This document shows positions 10,263 to 21,025 of a stretch of 64,000 bases of DNA, in pieces (within the stretch, counting starts at the first letter, position 1; every line of letters starts with the position of its first letter). The notes under the pieces are model-generated. The model saw only the letters and a program-made list of their open reading frames with translations, searched no databases and was not told the origin of the DNA. This DNA comes from Myotis daubentonii (taxonomy: Eukaryota; Chordata; Mammalia; Chiroptera; Vespertilionidae), in the NCBI RefSeq assembly GCF_963259705.1, contig NC_081844.1:30582294-30646293 (forward strand), read 5' to 3'. Both the position numbers and the translations under genes were made by a program.

Positions 10263-10715
10263 ATGTGGTGAAACCACTTTGGAACTGGCTTAGCAGACTT
10301 ATAAAGTTCATGATTTGCTTAGTTAGGACCTAGACACCCTATTCCTAGGTATTTACCCAAGAGAAATGAAAGCCTGTGTTTACACGAAAACCAACAGACA
10401 AGTATTTACAGTGGCCTTATTTATAACTAGGGGCCCAGTGCATGAATTTGTGCACCTTGAAAGGAACTGTGGGCTGCAAGGCTATGGTAGGCACAGGGGC
10501 AGGTCTCAGCCCATCCTCCACGCCCCTGCCCAGCCCCTCCCACCGTGGCCCCACTCCAGCCACCGCCTTTCAATAAAAAGGAATGAAATATTCACATAAC
10601 ATGGATGAATTTCCAAAATATTATGTTAAAAGAAGCTAGATGCCAAAGGTGACAGTCTTTGTGATTGCATTTATATAACGTTCAAGAACAGAACAAACTC
10701 AGCCGTAGCACTGTA
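10263..10715 (+). mobile_element. L1 fragment split by a Helitron
   Basis: AGACACCCTATTCCTAGG, TATTTACCCAAGAGAAATG and, beyond the Helitron, TTCCAAAATATTATG and GTGATTGCATTTATATAACG read as a sense L1 3' region. Confidence 0.65.
10437..10572 (-). mobile_element. Helitron 3' end fragment
   Basis: In the plus direction it opens CTAGGGGCCCAGTGC then ATGAATTTGTGCACC, the complement of the HeliBat 3' hairpin and CTAG end. The left flanking base is A. No 5' terminus is seen before L1 text resumes near 10573, so this copy is truncated at its 5' side. Confidence 0.7.
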
Positions 10716-11130
10716 TTTGTTTCTCATTGCTGCTGTAATGTGTTACCCAAAATTTAGTGGCTTAAAACAGCACAGATGTATTCTTTCACAATTCTGGGGG
10801 TCAGAGGGTCAGAGGGTCTCACAGAGCTAAAATCACAGTGTCTGCAGGGCTGGTTCCCTCAGGGAGTCTCTGGGTCCTGCCTTTTCTGGCTTCTCGGGGC
10901 TCCAGATCCCTTGGTGACGGCCCCGTCCTCCATCCTCACACCCAGCAATGGCGGGTCCGGTGCTTCTCAAATCTCATCTCTCTCTCTGCCTCCCTTTCCC
11001 ACTGTAAGAACCTTGGTGATCACCTTACGTCTACCTGGATATTCCACGACAATCTCTCTATTTTAAGGTCAGCTGACTAGCAACCTTCAGTCCATCTGAA
11101 ACCTAATTGCCCTTTGCCACATAACCTAAC
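10716..11130. repeat. Ancient interspersed repeat
   Basis: CATTGCTGCTGTAATG, TTAGTGGCTTAAAACAGCAC, TTCTGGGGGTCAGAG, then CAGCAATGGCGGG, AAGGTCAGCTGACTAGC and CATAACCTAACACAGTCACA. This is a common old mammalian repeat. Its class is not assigned. Confidence 0.55.
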
Positions 11131-11321
11131 ACAGTCACAGGTTCGGGGACCAGGCTGTAGACATCTGCGGGGGGGGGAGGGGCTCATTCCGCATACACTG
11201 AAACACTGAATCAGATCGCTGGTTACTGCGAGGAGAGGGAAACAGCTGGGAGGGGACTTCAGGGAGCCTCTGATGCCGCTACATTGTGTGTCTTGATCTG
11301 GGTGGTCACAATACTCTACAC

Positions 11322-11909
11322 CAAGCATGTCAAACTCGCGCCCACAGGGAATATTTTTGCCACCCAGCCAATGTAAGGTATGTGAGAAACGTTTTAATAA
11401 GAATTTCGTAACTTAATTTTTACAATATCCTGTTATACATAATTATTAATAACGAACTACAACATTCACTAATGACCGATTACTATAATCGTGTTGCATT
11501 CATTTCCCTTATGCGCAAGCGCACCATTTCTCTCCACTAATACTAGCAGCGAATATTTTACCCGCCTATTGCCACGTCATTAGTCCTGTACTGACTTGTT
11601 TGGTGTGCACGCAACAGGAAATATTTCAGAGAACAAAAAAAATGGGTTTATTTGCGTTACGCTTATTAATTTGTGCAGTTATTCAGTGCCTGGTAAGTTC
11701 ATGTTCAAGAAAAAATATTAATTTTATTAAAATGTTCTATTATTTTATGTTAACAATGACTCATTTATTTCATCCCATTGTATTCAGCATGTCTCTATCG
11801 AAATAAACCTACGTTTCTATGAAAGTTGAAGCTTTTGTTTTTTTGCGGCCCACATACACTTACACCTTGTTTATTTGGCCCATGTTAGCCTTTGAGTTTG
11901 ACATGCTTG
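11322..11909. mobile_element. Non-autonomous hAT transposon with perfect 8-bp TSD
   Basis: Terminal inverted repeats CAAGCATGTCAAACTC and GAGTTTGACATGCTTG bound a 588-bp AT-rich element. The 8-bp target duplication CTCTACAC lies at 11314-11321 and 11910-11917 without mismatch, the hAT hallmark. The interior has no transposase; a 68-codon frame at 11600-11806 is not recognisable. The flanks are L1 3' sequence. Confidence 0.93.
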
Positions 11910-11917
11910 CTCTACAC

Positions 11918-11995
11918 AAATGTAAAAATTCATTGAGATATGCACTAAAGATATATGTTCTTTACTGTATGGTATGTAAAGACATAAGATCACTT
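11918..11995 (+). mobile_element. L1 3' tail fragment
   Basis: AAATTCATTGAGATATGC and GTATGTAAAGAC resemble an L1 tail cut by the hAT insertion. Confidence 0.45.
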
Positions 11996-12215
11996 TTTTA
12001 AAAATATGCTTTTATTGATATTTGAGAGAGAGAGAGAGAGGAAGGGAGAAGTAGAGAAACATTGATGAGAGAGAAGCATCGATTGGCTGCCTCCTGTATG
12101 CACCCCGCCCAGGAATCGAACTCACAACCTGGGCCTGGGCCCTGACAGGGAGTCGAATCTACCACCCTGTGGTGTACATGACGCGCCAACCAACTGAGCC
12201 ACACTGGACAGGGCT
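11996..12215 (-). mobile_element. tRNA-derived SINE, reverse
   Basis: TTTTATTGATATTTGAGAG tail side, the GCATCGATTGGCTGCCTCC body and a diverged head (CCAACTGAGCCACACTGG on the plus strand). Confidence 0.85.
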
Positions 12216-12239
12216 CACCTATTTTTTAAAAGAGAATAA

Positions 12240-12990
12240 ATGATCGGACACCAAATAAGCACATGAAATGATGTTCAACACCATCAGCCGTCCCGGGAAC
12301 GCAAACTCAAACCACAGTGGGATCCACTCCACAGCCCTTAGAAGAGCTTAAGACAGAACGAGGCGGCTTCCGTGCTGGAGAGGATGCGGGGAGCTGGCTC
12401 TCCTGCCAGGCTGGCGGGCACGGGCGGGGAGAGCCGCTCTGGAACACGGCGCCTCAGCTTTTGCAAAGTAAACAGGGAGCTGCCATACCCCCAACAAACG
12501 CAGCCCTGGGCATGCATCCCAGAGACACGGAAACATATGCTCCCGCAAAACAGTGTGCACAGCGTGCGCCTCAGCTCCAATCGTAACAACCAAACACGGG
12601 AAGCCAGATGTCCTGCAGGGATTGGCCGGGGAACCGACTCTGGCCAAACAGTGCCTGGACTATTACTTGGCCATAAAAAGGAAGCGAGGGTTACACGCGG
12701 CAACCTGGGCGGGGCAGCGTGGCAACAGGCGTCTCGGGGGCCGGGCCGCACGCCGCCTGCTTTTACGTACACGGCATTCTCGAAAGGAGGACACAATGAG
12801 GCGGAGAGGGACCGGCGGTTTCCTGGGGACAAGGACGTGGAGGCTGGTTAACCTGGAGAAACGGCGCGAGAGGAGACTCTGGGTGGAGCAGTTCTGTAGT
12901 TTGGTGACGGTGGTGGGTCTATGAAGATACATGTGGAATAAAACTGCACGGACCCACACACACGTGCACATGCGTGAACGCAGATTTTAA
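12240..12990 (+). mobile_element. L1 3' region, degraded
   Basis: ATGATGTTCAACACCATC, AAACTCAAACCACAGTGG, GGATGCGGGGAGCTGG, CTATTACTTGGCCATAAAAA and GTTTGGTGACGGTGGTGGG follow the order of an L1 ORF2 end and 3'UTR. Overlapping open frames on both strands are remnants with frameshifts. Confidence 0.7.
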
Positions 12991-13312
12991 AAACTGAAAC
13001 TGGACGTCGTCGTCAGTCCTGCCACACTGTCATGTCCCGATTTCGATGCTGCCCTACAGCCATAGAAGGTGTCACCACAGGGGCCGCTGGGGGGAGGTAC
13101 ATGGGGCTACCTGCTATTTTGGCAACGTCCGGGAAGTCTATAATTATATCAGAATTAAAAATTAAAAAACCAAGAGAGAAAGATCTGTCTGGTAATGAAT
13201 TAAGAGAGAGGCTTTTGGGGGAATGAATGGAGCCTCCATTTCTCCCTGTAAGTGCCCCTGTGGCCATTCACACGGCGCCAGCAAGTGGCCAGAGCGCGGC
13301 GTGTGTCTAGGC

Positions 13313-13547
13313 CCGTGATGACGAACCTATGACACGCGTGTCAGAGGTGACACGCGAACTCATTTTTTTGGTTGATTTTTCTTTGTTAAATGGCATTTAA
13401 ATATATAAAATAAATATCGAAAATATAAGTCTTTGTTTTACTCTGGTTGCAAATATCAAAAAGTTTCTATATGTGACACGGCACCAGAGTTAAGTTAGGG
13501 TTTTTCAAAACGCTGACACGCCGAGCTCAAAAGGTTCGCCATCGCTG
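13313..13547. mobile_element. Non-autonomous hAT transposon, 235 bp
   Basis: Ends CCGTGATGACGAACC and GGTTCGCCATCGCTG are near-perfect inverted repeats (two mismatches). The flanking octamers GTCTAGGC and GGCTAGGG agree at six positions, fitting a decayed 8-bp duplication. Subterminal GTGTCAGAGGTGACACG forms its own palindrome. Confidence 0.8.
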
Positions 13548-13864
13548 GGCTAGGGTGACATTTCTTGGGAGGAAAAGACGCCCAGACTGGCCTCCACACC
13601 TGCGGTTTGTGATGCGGATGGTTTGCCCAGAGCCGCCGCCGCCGCAGCCGTGAACCGTGGGGACCAGAGGAGAGCAGGGAGCAAGTCGGGAGTTTGTTTT
13701 GGAAGATTAAGTCCTCGTCGCTGAACCTCTCCAATGATTGATCGCTTCAAACTCTGGCGCCTGGTCTGTGCGGGTTTCCTGCCCGGGGCATCTGTGATCC
13801 CAGAAGCTGGGGAGGCTCAGTGCCACGGGCTGGGCGCCCTCCAAGCTGCCATCGGCGGCTCAGG
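13548..13864. other. No feature recognised
   Basis: Intergenic sequence with a GCC-rich patch at 13630-13652. No gene signal is seen. Confidence 0.5.
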
Positions 13865-14165
13865 CTGCCGGGACAAAATCCCATCCATGGGTGGCTGAGA
13901 CAACGGACACATCCTCACAGATCTGGAGGCTGGAGGCCGCCATCAGGGCGCCAGCAGGGTCGGTTCCAGTGAGAGCTCTGGGCGGTTTGCAGAAGGCGCG
14001 TTCTCCCGTGTCCTCCCACGACACACACGGAGAGCGCCTGCTCCCTTCAGCCTCCCACAGGACCCCAAACCCTCGTGGGGGGCTCTAGCCTCATCCATAC
14101 TGGCACGTGGGGGATTAGGGCTTCAACATAAAGCATCCGGGGTGCGGGGGGGACACCATCCAGTC
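13865..14165 (-). repeat. Ancient interspersed repeat, reverse copy
   Basis: GGGGATTAGGGCTTCAACAT at 14110 is the complement of the left part of the family seen at 24845 and 35700. The internal order (rest of the repeat to the left) agrees with a reversed copy. Confidence 0.5.
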
Positions 14166-14334
14166 CACAGCAGGTGCGGGGAGAGCGGAGCCCAAGGCAG
14201 CCTCCTGACAGAACGCCAAGCCCACGCTTCTCTTCCAACAGCTTCCTCTGGGGCCCAGGAACCCCGCTCCCCAGCGCCTGGGACGCGGATTCCAGGAAAA
14301 GCCTGGATGGAGATAAAAGGTGCTCTGGGCCCAG

Positions 14335-15066
14335 AGAAGCCAGCTCCCAGGCTCTGCGGTGGGAATGTAAAGTGGTACAGTCCCTCTGGGAAGCAGCTTG
14401 GCAGTTTCCTTAAAAACGAGCCGCTTGCCATATGATGCAGCAATTGCACTCCTGGGTATTTAACCCAGACAAGGGAAAGCTCAGAGAGGTTTTAACCCGC
14501 CGTGAATGCTCAGAGGCTTTATTCGCACTCGGCACACGCTGGGAACAACCCTGGCGTCCTTCAACGTGTGGCCGATGAAAGAGATCACGGACGTCCGTGC
14601 TGTGGAATACTCCTCAGCAATGAAAAAGAACAAGCCGCTAACACAGCCGCGGCCGACCCCCCAGAGCATGCCTCGGCTGCAAAAAGCCCCCCTCGGAGAG
14701 CTGCACCGCGGGAGGCCTTGCGGGGACTCTCTTGGCCTAACAGTCACAGCGATGGGGTGCTCAGGGGCTGCCGGGTGAGGAACGCAGTGACTGCGAAGAG
14801 GCAGCTCAGGCAGAGCTTTGTGCCGGCAATCAGGCCTGTGTCTGGACTGCACGGTGGGGTGGTTACAAGAGTCCACACACGTGATGACACTGCACAGAAT
14901 TAGGCACGTGGTACCATCGTCAGTTTCGTGGTTTTGATGTCATACTAACCACATAAGCTGTAACCATTGGAGGAAGCTGGGTGAAGCATATACTGTTTCT
15001 CTCTGTATTACCTTTATAACTGCCCATGAATCGAGAATTATTTCAAAATAAAAACTTTTAAAAAAA
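14335..15066 (+). mobile_element. L1 3' region with A-rich end
   Basis: GCGGTGGGAATGTAAAGTGG, ATGATGCAGCAATTGCACTC, TGTGGAATACTCCTCAGC, CACGTGATGACACTGCACAG and GAATTATTTCAAAATAAA run in sense order to a short A run at 15058-15066, where the minisatellite begins. Confidence 0.75.
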
Positions 15067-15081
15067 GGACTGACATCTGTG

Positions 15082-16388
15082 GCCTTCTATGTGACCAACC
15101 TTCCATATGACCAACCTTCCATATGACCAACCTTCTACATTGACCAGCCTTCCACATGACCAGCCTTCCACATGACCAACCTTCTACATGAGCAGCCTTC
15201 TATATGACCAGCCTTCCACGTGACCATCCTTCTCCATGACCAGCCTTCTCCATGACCAGCCTTCCACATGACCAGCCTTCCACATGACCAGCCTTCCATA
15301 TGACCATCCTTCCACATGACCATCCTTCCACATGACCATCCTTCTCCATGACCAGCCTTCCACATGACCAGCCTCTATATGACCAGCCTTCCATATGACC
15401 AGCCTTCCACATGACCAGCCTTCTATATGACCAGCCTTCCATATGACCAGCCTTCCATATGACCAGCCTTCCACATGACCAACCTTCTATATGACCAGCC
15501 TTCCACATGACCAGCCTCTATATGACCAGCCTTCCATATGACCAGCCTTCCACATGACCAGCCTTCCACATGACCAACCTTCTACATGACCAGCCTTCCA
15601 CATGACCAGCCTCTATATGACCAGCCTTCCATATGACCAGCCTTCCACATGACCAGCCTTCCACATGACCATCCTTCTCCATGACCATCCTTCCACATGA
15701 CCATCCTTCCACATGACCAGCCTTCCATATGACCATCCTTCTCCATGACCAGCCTTCCACATGAGCAGCCTTCCACATGACCAGCCTTCCACATGACCAT
15801 CCTTCTCCATGACCATCCTTCCACATGACCAGCCTCTATATGACCAGCCTTCTCCATGACCAGCCTTCCATATGACCAGCTTTCCACATGACCATCCTTC
15901 TTCATGACCATCCTTCCACATGACCATCCTTCTCCATGACCAGCCTTCCACATGACCATCCTTCTCCATGACCATCCTTCCACATCACCATCCTTCCACA
16001 TGACCAGCCTTCCATATGACCATCCTTCTCCATGACCAGCCTTCCACATGAGCAGCCTTCTATATGACCAGCCTTCTATATGACCAGCCTTCCATATGAC
16101 CAGCCTTCCACATGACCAGCCTTCCACATGACCAGCCTTCCATATGACCAGCCTTCTCCATGACCAGCCTTCCACATGACCATCCTTCTCCATGACCAGC
16201 CTTCCACATGACCATCCTTCTCCATGACCAGCCTTCCATATGACCATCCTTCTCCATGACCAGCCTTCCACATGAGCAGCCTTCTATATGACCAGCCTTC
16301 TATATGACCAGCCTTCCATATGACCAGCCTTCCACATGACCAGCCTTCCACATGACCAGCCTTCCATATGACCAGCCTTCCCACATCA
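15082..16388. repeat. Minisatellite, 16-bp unit, about 80 copies
   Basis: The unit is close to GACCAGCCTTCCACAT, with variants at a few positions (AGC or ATC, CCAC, CTAT, CTCC). Since 16 is not a multiple of 3, every minus-strand frame passes through the same 16-codon cycle without stops. That explains the open frames of up to 229 codons (rich in GWSCGRLVMWKA). Two stretches, about 16016-16157 and 16240-16381, repeat the same order of unit variants 224 bp (14 units) apart. Confidence 0.95.
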
Positions 16389-18485
16389 GGGCCTTGGCGC
16401 AGATCAATTGACTTCCTGGGAGACTCATCATGAAGAACGCGCCAGCTCAGGGGGTGGCTCTGCGGTGCTCACCTGCATAGAATGGGTGCACGTGAACTTC
16501 ACGGGGCCGAGCTGGGACACATCGCCTCATATGTTGCCCCGACCCTGGCAGAGGCTCTGTTTAAACCAGCCTTGCCAACACGGCGTGCGGAAGCACAGTC
16601 CATCACTTGCCAGCTGTTCTTGGCGCTTGGGCCCTGGCAGGTGGCGGCGGCAGATGCGTGGCAGGCGAAGCGGCGCGGAGAGCACACCCACGGGAGCGGG
16701 GCCCAGAGGGACGAGGCGGACGCTCCCCCGCGGCCGGTGCTGGTGAGGCTGCCTCCGGCCTCTGCTCGGGCTGGTCCTTCTCCGAGAGCCCTTTTCTCTG
16801 TCTTGTCCTGCCACGCCCTTTTCTGGTTCTCATCCCAGTTTACAAATACGCCGTCCTCTCTCCAGGGATCCTCCAAACACTCCGTGAATCCTCTGCAGGT
16901 TCAGACTACTCTCGCACACTCAAAACCATACCCACAGCTCCAGACCCGAGCCGTAAACACCGCTGTGCTTGGCAACCAGGGCTCCCCGGGGGACGGGTCT
17001 GTAACACATAATATCAGGAAGCAGGGAAGGCTTCCTGGAGGGGGTGACACCCAAACTGGGAGCCGAAGAATAAACAGGAGAGGGAGGGGGGTAGACAAGA
17101 GGAGCCAGTGCCCCCGCAGAGGGCACAGCACGTGCGAAGGCCCTGAGGAGGTGAGTGTGGGCACCTGCAAACAGCCATGCCTGGAGTGTAAAGCAGAGAA
17201 TCAGGGAGGGACGCCATCAACACTCCCAGTGTTTCCAGAACCCACTGAGAAAACCCTAGAACACGGGTGAGCCCGAAGCACCCGCCTCACCACAGAGACC
17301 ACAGCAAACCACATCAAAGGGTGAGAAAAGCAAGTCCACGCTGACCGCGTCTCCCCTCCCCCGGCCGGGCAGCACCACGCCGAGGTCTCCCTGAGCCCGC
17401 GGTCCCTCCAGTGGGAACACGGAGCCCGGGGCAGTCATCCAAGCACACCCTGCGCTCTGGTTCACTTCCTGGGAGCCCCCACTCCGGTCTCAACCTTCGG
17501 GGAGTCTGTGGGGCTTGACACACGGAACTGGCCAGTGATGGGGGAGGGGCTCGCAAACACCAGCGCTCTGGTCCCGGCAGACCCGGTTCCTACCTGCAGA
17601 GTCCGAGGAGCCGTGAGGCACCAGCAGCTTCGCTCGCCTGCAGAGCCAGGACAGCGGCACAGGCTGGCGGGCCGAGCCAGGGGTGCAGGTCGGCGGGCCG
17701 TGCGTCCGGGTCTGGCTGCCCCCAAACAGAGGAGCTGATGTAGAGCCCACTCACCGTGTGAGCAGCACCGGCCTCTCCTAGCTGAAGGCCTGACTGGCAG
17801 CACCTGGGAGGCTGCTTGCACGTGGCCCTCCACGCAGGGCCCTCGTCCACAGCCCCGCCCACTGCACGCAGCTCCCCGCCCCACCTGAGCAGACGGAACA
17901 GCTGGGAGCACCTGGAAAGCCATGTGGTCCAGCCAGGCTGGAGCCCAGCATCTGGCACGCAGATCTGATCGTCCACAGAGCAAAGCCCGCAGCCTGTTCA
18001 TCCAGGAAACTTGGGGCCTGGCTGGGCTTAAGTCAAGACCACAGGGTCAGTGCCAGCCTTGGCGCCAGTTCTCCTGCTCCCCCTGGAAGGAAACTCATTC
18101 ATAGCTCAGCCCACCTGGCCAGGCCACCTGCCCAGAGCACGTGGGAGGCCGCGTGGGCCACCAATAGCCCAGCTGACGGCAGCACTTGAACAGAGCAAAA
18201 CCAGCGGCCCCACCTGTCAGGGAGCTCAGGGCACAGTCGGGCCTGATTTGGGTCCCCTTTGCAGGCCTCAGTTGGGACAGAGAAGCTAGTTCATAGCTCC
18301 GCCTACTGCCGTACGGTACCCAGTCCCAGTGGAAAAGGCAGTCTGACCAGAGAGCCAGGCAGCTGCAGAGCCCACCTCCGGCCTCCTTGGACAGGGAACT
18401 GAGCCAGCCGTCCTGTCCAGCCGTTCTCAGCCAGTGGTACCCCCGACCCCTGACCTCACAGCTCAGGCAATGGTCTTACCCAACA
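16389..18485. other. GC-rich intergenic stretch without a supported gene
   Basis: 17010-17210 contains the GGAAGGCTTCCTGGAGG motif of an old mammalian repeat. 17700-18400 repeats short themes (ATAGCTCAGCCCACCTGG near 18101, ATAGCTCCGCCTACTGCC near 18293), which could be the 5' region of the L1 that follows or an unassigned LTR. Open frames on both strands (up to 262 codons) overlap each other and match no protein I know. Confidence 0.45.
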
Positions 18486-18791
18486 ATAGACCCTGAGAGC
18501 AGAAAATCGACATGTCACACACAAGGGAATCCTCATAAAACTGCCAGCAGGTTTCTCAACAGAAACTCTTCAGGCCAGAAGAGCGTGAGATGATATATTC
18601 AAAATACTGAAAGGAAAAAAATTGTCAAGCAAGCATTCTGTATCTGGCAAAGCTGTCCTTCAGAAATGAAGAAAAGATAAAGGCTTTCCTGGGCAAACAA
18701 CAGCCGAGGGAGTCCATCAGCACTAGACCTGCCTTACAAGAAAGGCACAGGGAGTTCTTTGAGTGGAAGTAAACGACGTTAGGCAGCAGCA

Positions 18792-19089
18792 TCCTATATA
18801 ATAAAAGGCTAATATGCAAATCGACCAAATGGCGGAACGACCGGTCACTGTGACGCGCACTGACCACCAGGGGGCAGGCGCTCAATGCAGTGGTCAGTGT
18901 GCTCCCACAAGGGGAGCGCCACTCAGCCAGAAGCCGGGCTCGTAGCAGCACTAAGGATGTCCAAATGCCAGCTTAGGCCCACTCCCCCGAGGACTCCCAG
19001 ACTGTGAGAGGGCACAGGCTGGGCTGACCCAACACCCCCTCCCGCCCCCTCCCCCCCCCGTGTACAAATTTTGTGCACCAGGCCTCTAG
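18792..19089 (+). mobile_element. HeliBat-type Helitron, 298 bp
   Basis: It starts TCCTATATAATAAAAGG after A and ends GTGCACCAGGCCTCTAG before T, so both termini and the A/T target site are intact. The interior has the GTGTACAAATTTTGTGCAC hairpin near the 3' end. Non-autonomous: no Rep or helicase frame. Confidence 0.93.
18864..18881 (+). promoter_or_regulatory. CTCF-like motif inside Helitron
   Basis: CCACCAGGGGGCAGGCGC agrees with the CTCF core. It lies inside the Helitron, in the element's forward direction, and recurs in the Helitron at 20510. Confidence 0.5.
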
Positions 19090-19135
19090 TAAATACATAA
19101 GCAGGTGGCATAACACTCACTGGGCCTGGTAAACA

Positions 19136-19255
19136 CAGGGTGGGGCAAAAGTAGGGTTACAGTTGAGTGCATGAAACAGAGTCTATTTTGTATTATTATT
19201 TATTAATTATTATCTCCCATGCGAACAGCTGAGAACCTAGTTCTGCCCCGCCCTG
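19136..19255. mobile_element. Mariner-like MITE, 120 bp
   Basis: Ends CAGGGTGGGGCAAAAG and CTGCCCCGCCCTG are inverted repeats. The right flank is TA; the left flank reads CA, one base off the expected TA target. The AT-rich centre is nearly palindromic. The same termini bound the element at 41680. Confidence 0.75.
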
Positions 19256-19631
19256 TATATGTCAAAGATTCTGTAACAAGATAATGGTGCATAATTGCCA
19301 CACAATTCTAGTTTAAAAGTTAAAAAACAAACGTAGTAAAAATAACCATAGCTACCATAATCTGTTAGTAGATACACGATATAAAAACATACATAAACTG
19401 TAACATCAGTAACTTGAAATGTGAAGGGGAGAAGTACAAGTCAAGTTTAGGAACGTGATCAAAGTTAAGTTGTTATTGGTTTAAAGTAGGGACGTATCAT
19501 TTTAAGGCCCTTATGTGCACCTCGTGGTAACCACAAGAGAAAATCCTGAATAACGTCACAAAGGAACAGGAACAGGATACTGGTACCAAAAGACATCGAG
19601 ACACACAAAAGGACAGCAGGATAAGAAGCAA

Positions 19632-19850
19632 AAAACACCCAGCAGTGTGGCTCAGTGGTTGCGTGTCGTCCATGCACCAAGAGGTCACTGATTTGATTCC
19701 CGGTCAGGGCCCGGGCCCGGGTTGTGGGCTCGATCCCCAGTGTGGGGAATGCAGGAGGCAGCCAATCGATGTTTCTCTCTCATTGATGTTTCTATCTCTC
19801 CCTCTCCATTCCTCTCTGAAATCAATAAAAACATTAAAAAAAAAGAGAGA
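19632..19850 (+). mobile_element. Ves-type SINE in L1
   Basis: tRNA-like head (GGCTCAGTGGTTGCGTGTCG), body GCAGGAGGCAGCCAATCG, A-rich tail. Short direct repeats resembling AGAAGCAA lie on both sides (19625 and 19847). Confidence 0.85.
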
Positions 19851-19964
19851 AGCAAGAAAGAACGTATCTACAAAACAGCCAGAAAACAATGAGCAAAATG
19901 CAATAGTTAAGATCTGACCTTATCAATAATTACTTTAAACACAAATGGATTAAAGCTGAGGATG

Positions 19965-20490
19965 GGGAGCCATGGGAGGCTGCAGAGCAGTGGAGGGGTG
20001 CTACCAGCTTTGTGACTCAGATGGGTCCCTATCACTCTCGGGGTTGGTGCACCCTCTCAGCACGGAGTCCAAGATCCCACCATCTCTCTGGGTGCCTTCA
20101 GGCTCTGATTGCCACGCCCCACCTTGCATCGTGGGGTCTTTGTACCTGCTGACACCCTTCTCCCCAGAGAACTCCTCCTCCCCATCCTCCAGAGACTGGC
20201 AGCTTTCTGGGGGTCCAGTGCTGCCCGCCCTGGCCTCCCCCAGCTCTGCCCCACAGGACTACGGGTGTCTGGTTCTGGTTTTGTCTCTGAGGCCCCAGTT
20301 TCAACCAGCACAGGAAGGGCACAGGCGATAGCATTAAATTGTCTGTTACATAAAGAAATGACTGAGCAAAAAGTTTGCATATGACCCAGTGCACACGCTT
20401 CCGTCCTCTGTTCACACTAATACAATGCTAACGCTGACGCTGTGCAACCTTGAGCACAGCTCTTAACCTCTCCGAGTTTCAGTGCAAGTA
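19965..20490. other. No feature recognised
   Basis: Unique-looking intergenic sequence with overlapping two-strand open frames. No splice-flanked or recognisable coding segment. Confidence 0.45.
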
Positions 20491-20509
20491 GAACTAGGGC
20501 GAGCAAACA

Positions 20510-20737
20510 TCCTATATAATAAAAGGCTAATATGCAAATTGTCCCCTCGGGAGTTCGACCGACTGGGAGTTCGACTGCTCGCTATGACAAGCTCTGACCA
20601 CCAGGGGGCAGCGCGGGATGAAGGAAGGCCCGGGCCGGCACCTGGCAGCTGGGGGAAGGAAGGCCCCAATCAGCCCTGATCGCTGACCAGGTCTAGGGAC
20701 CATACCTGTGCACGAATTTTGTGCACTGGGCCTCTAG
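20510..20737 (+). mobile_element. HeliBat-type Helitron, 228 bp
   Basis: Intact 5' end TCCTATATAATAAAAGG and 3' end GTGCACTGGGCCTCTAG, with A on the left and T on the right. Non-autonomous. It is shorter than the copy at 18792 because the middle part is reduced. Confidence 0.93.
20598..20614 (+). promoter_or_regulatory. CTCF-like motif inside Helitron
   Basis: CCACCAGGGGGCAGCGC is very close to the CTCF core and sits at the same relative place as the motif in the Helitron at 18792. Confidence 0.55.
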
Positions 20738-21025
20738 TTTTCTATAAAGGGCCAGAGAATAAATGCTTTAGGCCTTGTGGGCCGGAGGGTCTCTGTCCCC
20801 AGTGCTCAGCGCTGAGCCTGTGGTGTGAACATAGACACAGACATTAGGAAAGCGAATGGCTGAGGCTGTGTTCCCATAAAACTTTATGGCACAGAGATTT
20901 GCATTTCATTCAGTTTTCATGTGTGGTGAGAGACTTGTCTTCTTTTGATTTTTAAAAATCCATTTTAAAATGTAAAAACATTCTTAGTCTGCTGGTGGGC
21001 CAGAGTTTGCTGATCTCTGTTCTAC

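Larger units (their letters stand above)
18490..19960 (+). mobile_element. L1 5'-part fragment interrupted three times
   Basis: CATAAAACTGCCAGCAGG, TGATATATTCAAAATACTG, CCTGCCTTACAAGAAAGG, then CAGTAACTTGAAATGTG and CAATAATTACTTTAAAC follow one L1 in order. The pieces are split by a Helitron (18792), a mariner MITE (19136) and a Ves SINE (19632). Confidence 0.65.
20493..21025 (+). mobile_element. Old hAT-Charlie-like element split by a Helitron
   Basis: GAGCAAACA at 20501 joins across the Helitron to TTTTCTATAAAGGGCCAGAG, then GCTTTAGGCCTTGTGGGCC, ATAAAACTTTATGGC and GCCAGAGTTTGCTGATCTC. This is the typical order of an old mammalian DNA-transposon remnant of the Charlie kind. Confidence 0.6.

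Noticed and set aside
11600..11806. 68-codon frame inside the hAT at 11322
   Set aside because: Too short for a hAT transposase and without recognisable dimerisation or zinc-finger motifs. The element is non-autonomous.
12338..12971. Several 100-164-codon frames on both strands
   Set aside because: They overlie a degraded L1 3' region and disagree with the L1 frame.
15135..16384. Minus-strand frames up to 229 codons with a GWSCGRLVMWKA-type repeat
   Set aside because: A 16-bp repeat without stop triplets cycles through all frames. There is no start context, splice signal or known protein.
16482..17270. 262-codon plus-strand open frame
   Set aside because: Several other frames on both strands are equally open in this GC-rich stretch, no domain is recognisable, and part of it overlaps an old repeat motif at 17010-17210.
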